Below are positions 24,120 to 36,800 of a stretch of 64,000 nt of DNA, one piece after another (position 1 is the stretch's first letter; every line of letters starts with the position of its first letter). Both the position numbers and the translations under genes were made by a program. Origin of the DNA: Plectrocnemia conspersa (Eukaryota; Arthropoda; Insecta; Trichoptera; Polycentropodidae); assembly GCA_009617715.1 (NCBI GenBank), contig VTFK01000356.1:558001-622000 (forward strand), written 5' to 3'. The notes below the pieces were generated by a model. The model saw only the letters and a list, made by a program, of their open reading frames with translations. It was not told where the DNA came from and searched no databases.

Positions 24120-24350
24120 ACGGAGAATATATATACTTCCCCTTTCGGTCTCTCGCTTATTAAGTGACGAGAGTGAGAGAGATAATGATATGGTTCGCAA
24201 ACTGAGATAGAACGAGTAACTCGCTTCAATTTCAGTATGCGCGTAGGCGTCCTATGGTTAACACGCATGACGAGCGCTGCATCGTGGTCACGTGGTCAAG
24301 TTATAATACCACATGCTACAGTGGGACGCATGTTAACATGCTTTATGAAA
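24120..24350. repeat. Dispersed repeat shared with 63130-63270 (inverted)
   Basis: The stretch ctctcgcttattaagtgacgagagtgagag here matches, in reverse complement, the sequence around 63200-63250. It is followed by tatgcgcgtaggcg-type words. The element class is unknown. Confidence 0.45.
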
Positions 24351-25230
24351 CTTGAGCTTCAATAGATTCTTACTGACATCTTTGAATATTTTAGGGCACC
24401 AAAAATGATTAATTATATTTTTGATAGTATATTCTTCTAACAGATATCGTTATTATATTTTTTTTCATATAAAATTAAATAATTAGTGGTACTTTATTTT
24501 GTTAAAAAAAATTGTTTCGAATATTCTTATGTATTTTTCTAGATCAGTTTATATAAATGTCACAGCATAACGAATTCTTATTTAGAATCGATGGCGACAA
24601 ATTCTAGGATAGTCACAGATGTGGTGTTCGTATTCTGAAGTATCATTTTTATGCCTTATGGCATTTTGCAAAAGCCGACAAAGATTTTGCGTAAATTGAA
24701 TATTCACGACCGAAAATTTTTCATTGATATTGTATTGGTGAGTGCCCACACAAACTATTATAATTATCAGTAGCGTAGTTTTAATAATATGACAATTTAA
24801 AAATTGCGATTATATGACACTTTTTTTGATCGCGCACAAATATGCCGGCTGTACGTGACAGAAGCCGCCGTCGGGACGGCATATGAAATTTGCGACAGTG
24901 TTGTCGCTTACTCGAAGTCGTAGATTTCGGCCGACTTCAGTTGTAACTTCGGTTAGGACAACTTCCAGAGAGTGTAGTGCAGGCATAACATTTACACATC
25001 GCATGCAAATGTATGTATATATACTACGTACATATATATTATATTTTCACTGATAAAAATATATATTCTAACATGATTTCAATGAAATAATATATTTAAA
25101 AAAATATATATTTGGGATCAGTTCGAGACTGTTTGTTTAGATTTTATTTGAGGAATAACCCGAGAATTTCCGGTTTAGAAACAGGGACGTTAGTTCAGCT
25201 TTTTCAGTAAAAAAAAATATTTTGATTTTA

Positions 25231-25303
25231 ATAAAATTAATAATATAATAGTATTTCATTAAATGGCATGCATTTATCTGATCAAATACAAGGGGGGGGG
25301 GGG
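25231..25303. repeat. Unit of the G-run minisatellite
   Basis: It contains tagtatttcattaaatggcatgcat followed by a run of 12 G (25292-25303). This is the same unit that is tandemly arrayed at 58359-58945. Confidence 0.7.
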
Positions 25304-25795
25304 AAATATCCCCATCAAATTCTCAATTTTTTTTATCATGATTTAGGTGTGAATAATAATTATTAACTGCCCATTAGTTATTATATAGTAATTACTGAAT
25401 ATTATATAATGTATTATATATGACATCTAATTAATTTATCATTTGTGCTTAGCGATTCTCAAACCGTCAGCAGATACACAAATTTGAATATTGTAAGCTC
25501 ATAGCATAACTTTCAGAAGTTAATAAGTCAGTGCTGGAACATTAACTTCATAAGGAAAATATATTTATTACGAATCTGACCATCATGATTTGACAGGTTT
25601 TCCCAATGCGTCATGATGGTCATTATACAAATAATAATAATCATTTAAAACAAATAATTAAAATAACAGTTATTGTGCACACTTAAAATATATGAGCACC
25701 ATTCTACATGATTTTTTCCAGCTTTCGCCGAAAACATCTTTGTCTTTGGCAAGCTCGCTAAGAAGCAGGATTTTCAAGCACGACTTTCTAAGGCA

Positions 25796-25870
25796 GTGGT
25801 CGCCAACCGATGGTTAGCGGACCATTTATGGTTCGCAAGAGAATTTTAGTGGTCCGCGGAAAAATTTTAA
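25796..25870 (+). mobile_element. hAT-like terminal sequence
   Basis: CAGTGGTCGCCAACCGATGG followed by a gtggtccgcgg block resembles the common hAT terminus. I could not find its partner end. Confidence 0.4.
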
Positions 25871-26675
25871 TATATATTTATAATTATCGCATTTATGAAC
25901 ATTATATTCCTATTTTTTTCTACGATTTTTGACTAATTAAATAGCATGTGCATGTAAGACACATGCTATTTATTTGTCAGACCTTGATAAAAAGTCATTA
26001 ATTATTGTTTTAATAATTAATGAATCATATGTAAATATATCAGTGTACATCGACAAATCTAAAGAAGAGCTGTTTCAAAATATTTTAATAAAATTTACAC
26101 CCTGACCTTCTATCGCATTAAAAGTGCTATAAGTCTATTTGTCAATTTTTATGTCGGCCAGTGCCGACCGTACGTGACAATAGACGGAATAAATTGAAAG
26201 CATCACAATAGATATTCAAATAGATATTATCATATAATATATGACACCACTATGGTTGAAAAAATGGGCCACGTAGTTGCCATATCAGTTGTTCAAAATT
26301 TTTAACAATAATTTTAAATCTGTTCAAAATCTTTAATAATAGCAATTTTTAAAAAAAAAAAATTGTTAACGTTGATTTATAAAGTCTAAATTTACTCTTA
26401 AATCTATTTAAATATGTGTATAAACTGTCAATATATTTTATATAAAACATGTTTAAAAAAAATATTATAAAGAATAGAGAACGAAAATAATGCTAAAAAA
26501 CATGATTGTAAAAAAAATTATCTTTATATTATAAAAATAATTATTTATTATTTTTAAATAAAAGTTGGATATAATATATTTATTGTATTCTTTGAGAAGC
26601 ACCTTATAATTTATATAATATATATTATGATTAACATATGCGTGTATAAGATTCATTCGCGGAATTATTTCGCAT

Positions 26676-26740
26676 CGTCAAACGCAGTGTTTGACGACCT
26701 GTGGCTCGCGTGCCACAAGTGGTCCTTGAAATTTTCATCC
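26676..26740 (+). mobile_element. hAT-like terminal sequence
   Basis: CAGTGTTTGACGACCTGTGG, then ctcgcgtgccacaagtggtcc, follows the typical hAT tip pattern of CAGTG, a CCTGTGG block and an inverted GTGGCnnGCGnGCCAC core. It is in the same orientation as the tip at 25796, so the two are not a pair. Confidence 0.45.
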
Positions 26741-26983
26741 TCGTATAAATACTAAATTCAGGTAATATTATATTTTATTTTATTGTTTGATCACTGAAAT
26801 TGAAGACGTATACTACAATGTATACTATTTTTTGAGAAAGAGAAGTAATATAAATAGAAAAAAATATATTCAATGTGAAATAATCCAATATTGTGTTGTA
26901 TTGCATTTCTAAACAAGGATTTCAGGATTAATCTTGGTACGTGTTAAGCGTACATATTTAATCCAAGGCCGGTATCTCCAATA

Positions 26984-27017
26984 TATAAATACAATCGCTG
27001 AGAAAATTCCGTCAGTT
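26984..27017 (+). promoter_or_regulatory. TATA box and initiator of lipase gene 1
   Basis: TATAAA at 26984-26989 lies 30 bp before the A of an arthropod-type initiator, TCAGTT (27012-27017). A donor-like GAG|GTTTGA near 27060 and an acceptor TTTCAG directly before the ATG at 27271 suggest a 5' UTR exon of about 50 bp and an intron of about 210 bp. Confidence 0.65.
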
Positions 27018-27270
27018 AATTGTTGTTTATAGTAGAAGTCGGCCGGATATTGTGAGATCGAGGTTTGATTTTTTATTGAGATTTTAAAATAAGAAAGGGG
27101 TGATTTATTTTTACCATTACATTTATTTAGTCATCACTGCTTAAAATGTATTGTTACATTATAAGTCAATCGCGTGACAAGTCGCACTAAATTAGTATTG
27201 TTAACTTTTTTTAGAACAAGCGTAATTGAAGGTAACTAATTAGTAAGTATATATTTTCTTTTAATTTCAG

Positions 27271-30200
27271 ATGCGTTTCTTACTCTGCGTTTTAGCTGTA
27301 ATTGCCACAGTGGCAGGTCAAAACATTTTTAAGCAAGTTAAAAATATAGGTGAAGATGCGATATCTACCGTGGCACATCCAGTCGAAAAAATTGTTGTGG
27401 CCTCAACTCTAAAAAAGTGTACGTAAATTAATATATTTAAAAATACTACTATTTTTCAGGCGTTTTTTGTTAATTAAAATTCGACCATTGTAACAACACC
27501 TAATCAGTCGTAGACAATCATATTGATTGTATTGACAATGTTTATTACTTTTGTGATTATTTCAGGATTGGGGGCCAAAGGTGAGACTTTTATAGTCAGT
27601 TGGAAGCCCTTAAAAGAGCTGTTTGATAACAGTTTATTATACAAAATATATAATTTAACAAATTGTGTACAGTTGTGACAATCGAGTGGATTTGGTCTTT
27701 GCTTTGTTTGTCAGCGAAGCTGAATTGCTCAATCGAAACGGCTCTGATAAATAAGAGATTAGGCAATTTGAAATATAATTGCGTTATGTTTAGTTCTGTC
27801 TCCAATTCATCAAATTTCAAGGTAGCCGTCCGATAATTACAAAGTTTAATTCAAATAAAGCTTATTTGATGCGAGGATATTTGTGTTTTTTCTTGGCGCA
27901 TTTCAAAGCTCATTAAGAAAAGGGTTTAAAGAGTCTAAGTGGCAGCCAATTTTTTATTAAATTTTATTAGATTTTTTAAGGTTAATGTTGAAATCTATAG
28001 ATTTACACTTTTAATTTCTGTGCTCATAATCAGTGGACTTTAACTTAAACTTAGGGTCAATCATTGCTACAAAGGTTTCTCAACATATATTCTTAGTTAG
28101 TTACATAATTATTTGACAGGTTTACCCAATGTGCAAAAATTAAAATAACTTTGTAAAAAAAATAATTTCATGATATACATTTCATATTTAAACACATAAT
28201 CAAATATTCTAAGTTATATTTTTGAAAGTTAAAGCTAGACTCTACTTTGTATTATATGACTAACCATTTTTTACAAATAGTGAAATATAACAAAGAATAA
28301 AAAATTGGAATATTTTCATGGAAGAAAATTTGCAGTGAAAAAAAAAAAAAATCATTACAAATATAACTTTAAAAATATTTTCATTGCAAAAATAGCAGTT
28401 TTGCAAAGATGTTTTTAATAAATTATTATTTTTCTAAAAAGTGCAAAAGTAAATTATATTTTTTATTTTTTTTTATTATTATTTTAATTACAATTTGACA
28501 TTATATTCCCAGAAAAATTGTGGATTTATTTGGATTAACTCAATTATTATTAGACTAAATTCGCTTGCGGAAGAATCAAAGTATTCCAACTTAGTTTTAA
28601 CCTAGCTAACTGTTGCTATTTACTTTGTAGCAGTCTTCATTGCTTTAAATATATTAGTCACTAATAATTTAAATATTCTTTGTATATCATTGAATACCTA
28701 AGCTAAAGAAATGGAGCTTAATTTAAAGTCTTTTCAAAAAAAAATGGCATTTAAAGAAAAATTATAATATTTTTTATAATATTTTCACAGTAGAAAAAAA
28801 GCGATTTTTATTTTGATTTTGAATATGTTTTTTTCATGAATTATTATTTTTATAAAAAAGCATATTTTTTAATATTTTATTCATACGTTGACATTACAGT
28901 TACAGAAATTTTTGACTTAATTATTATTAGGTTTGAAAACAAAATAGTATTTTAACTTTTTTTATTATTAGGCATGTTTTAAAAAAAAAATCATGCGGGA
29001 AATTATTAAATTTTAGTATTTCAACTATTTATAACAGTTTAAATTGACGTGTTTCAGTATTTACAAGCTCTGAAAATAAATTTGTTTTTTTTATTAATTA
29101 AAAAAAAAAATTGACTTTTAAAATAATTTAAATATTTAATTTTAGAAAATTCCATATTTATTGTTTTATTAAAAAAATCATTAAATAAATATGGAATCAA
29201 AATTATTAATATTTTATAACACCAGACATTGATCTTTTAAATTAACTTAAATATTTAGTTCCAGCAAAAATGCATAGTAGTAGTTCTGTGGTCAAGCTCA
29301 AGTTATAAAGTCTAACTAAAGTCCTAACAGAAGTTATGATAGAAGTGATTAAGTACCGCAGCTTATATATCATTAAAGAATGAGAAAAAATTTATCGTCC
29401 CTTCTAATTCTCGTTTTCATATTCATGCAAAAATGGTGGAACTAGATTCTTTTATCAGATTGGTGTGTATACCAAGAAACTTTTGTATACCAGCAAACGG
29501 TGGTTATCGTCTCGAATGCTGCTATGTTAAAGTAAGGTCCAACGATTTTAGTGAAAATTTCTTTGGCACTATTAATATATTGTGTGTTTATTCGCACATA
29601 TGAGCATAACTGCACTTTTAATTGTTATGTCGACAATATTTTAGCAAATTCAAGGGAGGGACATACTTTAAGTACAGATTATTTTGACAAAACCCAAAAA
29701 TTATGGATGGTTTCGATAAACAACTTTTCCTAATTAAACATTTATTAGACAAGCAAAAATAATTACTTATGAAAACTTCTTGGACTTAAAGAAATCTGTC
29801 ACTATGAAGATAAAGTAGTTATAGTACAGAATAATTTATAAAAAATATTACTTACTACTGCAAATATTGTAAATCATAGAGAACATGTTATCATTTATTG
29901 CACCTGAATAAAGTTTCCAATAAAATAAATAAATAACTCTCGTTTATATTAATTATTTATTAAACTAAAATGCATATGGAACGTTTTCACATCAGTGACT
30001 TTGATTAGCTTGATATGTTTTTTTTGTTACCAATTAATTGCAATTCCATAGTTTACGTACTCCCATATATGTAAGACAGGTATGTCTATATATATAAATA
30101 TAAATTTGTATTGACCTCACATTTTTATAGTAATAAAAGGCAAAATCACCGTTGACCTAGAAGATTCTTATCATATTTTTAATATTTCAGGTGATGTATT

Positions 30201-31263
30201 CAAGGCAATCTTTGGCGTCACATTTGCAGCGCTAAGCGCATCAGATCCGGATATATCAACACTGAAATTGGAATTGAACGTTGGATCAGTATCGGTACTG
30301 TTATAAATTAATACCTAATTTGTGCGCATTGTTTATAGCATATATTAACATTTTATAGACACCTTTCAACCTCAGCGATGCTGCCGAACACTTACTAAAA
30401 CATCCAGACTTTGACATTAAAATTCCTACAGTCTTCTTCCTTCACGGTTTTACATCCAGTCCAATAGCCGAAGGGGCCCAAAGAGTGATCAAAGCGTTTA
30501 CGACCAAAAAAGGCAAGAATATCTTGGCTTTGGATTCTAGTAGTATGATAGGGTTCTTCTATCTGAGATCTAGTACTTTGGTGCAGTTTATCGGAGGGGC
30601 TCTCGGCAAGGTTTTGGTTAAATTAGTAGAAGGTGGAGTGAATCCTGAGAAAATACACATTGTTGGACACAGTTTGGGTTCGCACATTGCTGGATTTGCT
30701 GGAAAGTCGTTTCATAATTTGACAGGAAAAAAGATAGATCATATAACGGGTTTGGACGTTGCCGGTCCGTGTTTCTTTCAAGAAAGACCCGATTTGAGAC
30801 TCAAAAAGACTGATGCAGCATTCGTCGATGTTATACACACAGATGGTAACATCTTAGGGCTCAAGGAACCGACAGGTGTGTTATCATAGTTACTGGCTTA
30901 AATCTTCTAGGTGCTAATAGTGTATTTTTGTATATAGGAATCATCGATTTTTATCCGAATAAAGGAGAGAATCAACCTGGTTGCGTATCTCCAACTTGCA
31001 GTCATAGCAGAGCATGGAAGTATTACAGTGAATCGATCTTATCTCCGGAAGCCTTTCCAGCTGTTCCGTGCGATGGCTATGATACTTATTTATCTGGTGG
31101 CTGCGATGATGAAGAGAAAGTGTTCATGGGATACGCTGTGGATAGGAGTAAGAAAGGAATATACTTCTTGAAAACAAACAGGGAGTCTATTTATGGCTTG
31201 GGAAAGCACGAAGAAGTGGAAGCTACGACAAAAGGCAGCTTTTTAAGTGGAATTTTTGGATAA
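27271..31263 (+). CDS. Secreted lipase / phospholipase A1-like, gene 1
   Basis: A pancreatic-lipase-family enzyme expected to hydrolyse acyl esters outside the cell. Exons 27271-27418, 30191-30294, 30359-30875 and 30938-31263 join in phase to give 364 aa. The N-terminus is a signal peptide (MRFLLCVLAVIATVAGQ). The nucleophile Ser189 lies in GHSLGSH, the acid Asp217 in GLDVAGP and the catalytic His279 in CSHSRAW. The oxyanion-loop phrase FFLHGFTS is near residue 113. The usual GLDPAGP reads GLDVAGP here. The compact region between Asp and His suggests a short lid, as in insect phospholipase A1-like members; substrate is not known. The first intron is 2.8 kb. The second donor could also be at 30288. 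The gene lies on the opposite strand inside a nervy intron and is followed by a tandem paralogue. Confidence 0.87.
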
Positions 31264-31395
31264 ATGAAACAGGTGTGTAAGTACAGCTGCGCTATTTGTA
31301 TGACTTCCTATTATGCAAATTTAATACTCGTGTATGTAATGTATTCTATAATAATGATAATGATATGTAACGATGCAATTTTAAAATTGTTGATA

Positions 31396-31417
31396 AATAA
31401 ATTGTAAGGCCAATAAA
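31396..31417 (+). terminator. Polyadenylation signals of lipase gene 1
   Basis: AATAAA occurs at 31396-31401 and 31412-31417, about 135-150 bp after the lipase 1 stop and only 60-80 bp before the lipase 2 ATG. Confidence 0.6.
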
Positions 31418-31476
31418 ATGTACACTTCTTTTACTTATCTATCCATTGACATATACATAGTTGTGCTCTGAACAAC

Positions 31477-32905
31477 ATGTCTCAAATAGCACTAGTGTTG
31501 CTTATTTTAACCATAAATTCAAGTGCTACACTTAATGATTTAGATGAAAAGGAAGAGAAGATAATTAAAGCATTTTCAAGAAACATTGAGAGATCGATCA
31601 AATCTTCTATTCTATACAATTGTAAGTATTTTTAATATGCACTTTTTATTTAAAAATATTAATAAGAATATGTATTTAGGTTCTGATATAAAAATAAAAT
31701 TAGGATTGAATCACAATAAAATAATCCCAGATACAACTCATTTAAGATTGGATATTTGGAAAGGCTTAAATAAGGTATTTTTTATTATAGTAGTAATTAT
31801 AATGATTTAATCTATAAATATATATACTGCATTACAGAAATCGTTCAGAATAAAAAGAGCTGCTTCATCTCTCTTAAAATCTGATCTCTTTGATAAAAGT
31901 TTGCCTCTGGTGATATTCATCCATGGATTCCTATCTAGCTCAGAAAGTCTTGCTTCCTCAGTCATGGTACGAGAATTGATCATCCACGGAGGATACAATG
32001 TATTATCTCTCAATTCTGAAACGCTAATAAAAAAATACTATTTGCTGTCTACCAACAATGTATATTATATAGGAATAGAACTGGGAAGAGTCTTAGCCCA
32101 ATTGACAAAGAGTAAGTTGATTATTTTATCAATTCAAGCAAACTATAAATCTATTGCAATTTTTATCAGTGGGTATCAAAGCTGAAGATATTCACATCGT
32201 TGGACACAGTCTTGGTGCTCATATAGCCGGATTTTCAGGAAAGATGTACGAAAAGTTAACTAAATCTAAGATAGCTAGGATAACTGGTCTTGATCCAGCT
32301 GGGCCCTGCTTCTTTTTCGAAGCCCCTGATGATAGACTGAGCCAAGGAGATGCTGTCTTCATAGATGTAATACACTCAAATGCAGGAGTTTATGGATATG
32401 ATCATAAGATAGGTTAGTAATCTATATATCCAAGAATAGATTCTAATAAATAATAGATATTGTAAGCACTGCTGCAACTAAAGCCATTGCACTCTTAAAT
32501 TAGAAGTAGATAGTTAAGATATAAATATACTATCTTTGGAATCGAAATATCATTTCAATCGTTCCAGGCGATGCAGACTTCTTTCCTAACAACGGTGGGA
32601 ACCAGCCGGGCTGCTACGACTCGTACTGTTCCCACTCTCGCTCTTGGGAAATGTACGCAGAATCAATTAACCATCCAAGAGCTTTTCCAGCGCTGCTGTG
32701 TAACAAGTGGTTAACGTTCAATAGCGGAGGTTGTGCGGGAAACAGCATTGTCTACATGGGCTTCGCATTGGACTCGGATGTTAAGGGTTCGTTTTATTTG
32801 AGAACCAGCGGTGCATCGCCTTACGGAAAAGGGGATTTGGGCATCGAAGCGATGAGCGTCCTTGATATGCTCGTGTATAATCTTACTAGAGTTGTACGCC
32901 AATGA
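31477..32905 (+). CDS. Secreted lipase / phospholipase A1-like, gene 2 (tandem paralogue)
   Basis: A second pancreatic-lipase-family enzyme, 213 bp after the first. Five exons, 31477-31621, 31680-31774, 31838-32111, 32170-32412 and 32568-32905, join in phase to give 364 aa. Most introns are short, about 58-155 bp. The N-terminus is a signal peptide (MSQIALVLLILTINSSA). The oxyanion phrase VIFIHGFLSS precedes Ser185 in GHSLGAH, Asp213 in GLDPAGP and His275 in CSHSRSW, so the triad is intact. The His strand and the Cys-containing C-terminal half (QPGCYDSYC, GGCAGNS) align with gene 1. One extra intron splits the segment before the nucleophile compared with gene 1. No strong TATA box is seen; only tatacata lies upstream. 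Substrate specificity cannot be told from sequence. Confidence 0.9.
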
Positions 32906-35207
32906 ATGTGTTATAATATTTAAAAAATGATACATTGGTATATTAAATGGGTAATGCAATCTATATTTTTTTTTTATTTTATGTATTGTAAATCTTCCGC
33001 TAAAATATTACAACCGGGTAAACACAATCAACAACTACTAAATTAATAGTAAGACATTAAAATCAAAGTATGTAAATCAAAGACATTTAAAATTATATGT
33101 CACTCTACAAGTCTTCGTTGAAATATGACAGGCGCTAGTCCAATGCGTTTCGACTAAGTAAACACAATCAATGACTATTAAAAAGTACCAAGTTACCAAA
33201 TTAATCAATTAATTATAATTATAATATTAATTATTTAATTATGATTAGTATTTTAAAACAAAATAGAAATTAGATATATAAAAAATAAAAAAAAAAAAAA
33301 ATGATTGTTTGGTATTTTTTAAATTTAGTACTGTCTAGATTAGTGTTTTATATTATTTTAAATTATAATTAGTATTTTAAAATCAGTTTTATTTTAGATT
33401 AAAATATTGAAATGATCGCGACATATTCACAATACGAAAAGTGTCACTTTGCAACCAAATAGACACAGGAAAATTGAATAACAGTTATTATCATATATAT
33501 ATATATATATAGAGAAATGTAAATGCCGTTTTCAGGCGGTAAATTTGAAATGGCAGTGTTCGATGGCGCGTCAAGTTGTATTATTGTCAGCTGTGATTTT
33601 TGTGGAGCAGCTGACGTAATAGAAAGAGACTCTCGAGATCTACAATAATCTTGAAATCCAAATTTGAGCAAAAATGTAAATGAGCACCTCATATGCTTAA
33701 ATAAGAATTTTATTTTAAAATACGATTTTATTTGCATAGCATTGAACATGTCTAATATTGATTTAGACGTCATATATGTAACACAAAAAGATAGTTATCT
33801 GTCCAATCCATTATATAGTTTTTCTGCACAATTGTATGTCATTTGTGCAATTCCATTGAGCAAATTGACCAATTTGCCATAGGCGTTCAATTAAATTACC
33901 CCTCTCGTGTATATAAAACGTGTTTCGATTTATAGTTTTATCTGAAACGATCAGATATAAAATAGTGAACTTGTTTTGACTTTTTATTTAAATTTGGAAT
34001 TTATTTGAGAATACCTAAAGTATTAATAAACAATATTAATATAGTTAATATTTAAATGACTGAACCAATTAGTACAATTACATGCACAATATATGGTTTA
34101 AAAAATATGCTTCACAATCTTAAATATTGTATTGAAAGATACATATTTAGCTATTTATTAGAATATTTTTTTAAGCACATTGTGCAGTTTAATATATTTT
34201 TAAATTATACCATTAGAATAAATGTATAAACCTTGAAGCAAATAGGTACCTAGAGGAGCCGGCATCCAGTTGTTCGACAATATTTCTCGAGTTTTCCAAT
34301 CTTTGGCGTGGCCCGATCGACAGCTGGCGCTCCAACCACCCCGCTCACACCTTTCCGCAGTAATTTTCCATCCACCCTGTACACGCAAATTCGATAACGC
34401 CGGATAAATCTCGGCGAGGGTTTTTCTAGATATTTAGAAAATAAATTTCAAGAACAACAATAGAAAACTTGCCATTCAAGACCAGAGTGAATTATTTTTA
34501 TCACTCGTATTTTTTCTGTGAGTCTTATGATTTTATGATTTTTTGGGATAAATAACTTTATCATAAGAAAAGCATTCTGAAAAGTATTGTTTCACAATGT
34601 AAGACACATTTTGATTGAGAGTTAACAATGGTCGGCACTTCATCAAGTTTCTATTAATCCTAATCCTCATAGTAGAAACACATTTTAAATCGTTTCACGT
34701 GTTTTTACGATTCATATATTAAAATTATCTCACGATCACGGACAAAAAGCGACATCAACCATAATAGTTTTGTAACAAAGCAATCGGCAGACTTGCATGT
34801 ACACAAAGCTCCAGCCCATCAGTATTTTGGGAGTTTGTCAAACTTCATTTAGTTCATACAACACGTCAAACTTGCCGTCCATCCATACGTAACGTTTTGT
34901 TTGACAAATCTGACATGATCATGTAAGACTGACAAAATAAAACGATACGTGTAGACCAGGCTTAAAGCCTAATGTTATGTTAGCGGAAGTGGCGTTGAAG
35001 AACCAGTACCAAAGCTACTTAACGAGAAACAACAAAATATAGCAAACTAAATATGTAGGCAATGAGTTAATTAAGTTTGAGAAACTCTGATTTAAATATT
35101 AACAGTGTCTTTGAAATACCAAAGTTATTTTTTTTTAATTGTATACGGTTTATTATTAACCCTTTGAGTAGAGAATTCATTTATACACGTTTGTTAATTT
35201 GTTAGTA
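32906..35207. other. Nervy intron DNA after the lipase genes
   Basis: AT-rich, with an (AT)n tract at 33493-33511 and a SINE-tail-like piece at 33115-33185 (gacaggcgctagtccaatgcg). A slightly GC-richer block lies at about 34230-34390 with a CAGCTG word. No supported gene. Confidence 0.45.
33493..33511. repeat. (AT)n microsatellite
   Basis: Uninterrupted AT dinucleotides within the nervy intron. Confidence 0.9.
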
Positions 35208-35260
35208 CAGTAGAACCCCCAATAACACGGTAAATTGGGAACGTGCTATTTGTGTGCGTG
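35208..35260 (+). mobile_element. pogo/Tigger-like terminal sequence
   Basis: TA followed by CAGTAGAACCCCCAATAACA matches the style of pogo/Tigger tips, and its inverted counterpart (ctcgaggttctactg-type) is found at 59846-59878. It borders the long composite repeat copy A. Confidence 0.5.
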
Positions 35261-35284
35261 TAGTTGGGGGTCTAGAAAATACTC

Positions 35285-36135
35285 ATTGCGATAAAATTCA
35301 TAGTATTTCATTAAATGACATGTATTTTTCTGGTCAAATTCAAGGTAGCACCCCTGTTATCTAGCGTTCATATTAAGATTAACAATATTATGATTAATAA
35401 TAAGTGAAAATCAAATAGAGCACATCTAAACCAAATTTGGACCAATAGGAGAGCGCAAAAAACCATTATCCCTTCTAAGAAGTCAAAAATCCACGTCAAA
35501 AGCAATAAAATCGTGCCGTCGCAGTGGAAACGCTCGGTTATCTATCGTTCATATTAAGAATTTTTATAATAATATTACGACACGCAATAAGTGAGAGTCG
35601 TATGAAGCACATCTAAACCGAATTTTGTCCAATATGAGAGCGCAAAAAACAATTATCCCTTCTCAGAAGGCAAAAATCCACGTTAAAAGTAATAAAATCG
35701 TGTCGTCGCCATCGCAGTGGGAACGTTCGGTTTTATTGATTTTGACGTGAATTTTTCACTTCTGAGAAGTGACAATTGTTTTTGCGCCCTCCAATTGACC
35801 AAAATTTGAATACACTTTAACCAATACTCTCATAATAGAAATCCGTATTAATATGGGTAAAGATAGCTATCACATTTCACAAGCGCAGACTAACTATGAA
35901 GCAAAATGCGAGATGCGATATGTCTATACTCCTTCTGCTAATTTCCCCCCCAAAGTTGGTTTTATGTTTGGTTTTGAACATAAAATGGACGTTTCGCAAC
36001 TGTTAAATAAAGTTTTATGGACATTTTAGAACAGCATATAATTTCACTATTGCGGATCAGTTAAATTATATTTTCGCTATTAGAAATATATATCTACGAA
36101 CAAAAATGTATCTGGATTTCACTAGTAAAAATTAT
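35285..36135. repeat. Composite foldback repeat, copy A
   Basis: In order: a G-run-minisatellite-like unit (catagtatttcattaaatgac), two direct units of about 180 bp starting atcta(g/t)cgttcatattaag, a partial foldback around 35735 whose arms share cttctcagaag/cttctgagaag and aaaatcgtg words, then cgcagactaac, gtttggttttgaac and ttaaattatattttcgct blocks. The same order occurs at 58380-59640. No ORF. Confidence 0.7.
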
Positions 36136-36783
36136 GCATCGCATAAATAAATAATGATTAGTATGTAAATGTATATATATAATATTACTAAATATGGAAA
36201 TGTTGAAATCATATAATTTTAGTAGCACCTGCCAGATAAATGATATTTTCACTGGTTAAAATATATTTATTGTATATTTTTTTAGATTTTATTTGAGGGA
36301 GACGAGAATTTGTAGTTAAAACTATTTTTTTAAATCTTAAAATAAAAAAATAGCTTATGCACAAAGAGGGTTTTGTCAACGTTTCCTCTATTAATAATTA
36401 GCCTAATATTCAGAACTAAGATAATAATATTAAGAAACTGAAAATGTTGTAGATTAAGGTAATAACTTAGGTTTGGTACTGAATAAAAATGATGAAAATA
36501 TAATAATTAATAAAGTACTTGTTAAATTAAACATTTTTTTTCATTATATTATTGACATTGCTATCAGCATATATTAGATGGAAAAAAGTTTCAAATATAT
36601 ATTATATATGAAACTATTCTACAAAACCTTAAAAAATGCCTTGATGAAATCATAAAATTCATCCATATGATTCGACAAAAAAATGATATTGTTTTAACGA
36701 CCCCCATCGAATAGTGTTCAATATCGATCAGTCGGGTGGTCCCATCGATAGTAAAAAGTGTAGTAATAGGTACTATCGGGTTG

Positions 36784-36800
36784 TGTGTATGTGTGTGTGT
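36784..36800. repeat. (GT)n-rich microsatellite
   Basis: tgtgtatgtgtgtgtgt tract in the nervy intron. Confidence 0.8.

Noticed and set aside
27567..27582. A 16-bp micro-exon of lipase gene 1 between TTTCAG and GTGAGA
   Set aside because: Every donor of exon 1 combined with it creates a stop or breaks the downstream frame; joining 27418 directly to 30191 keeps the frame.
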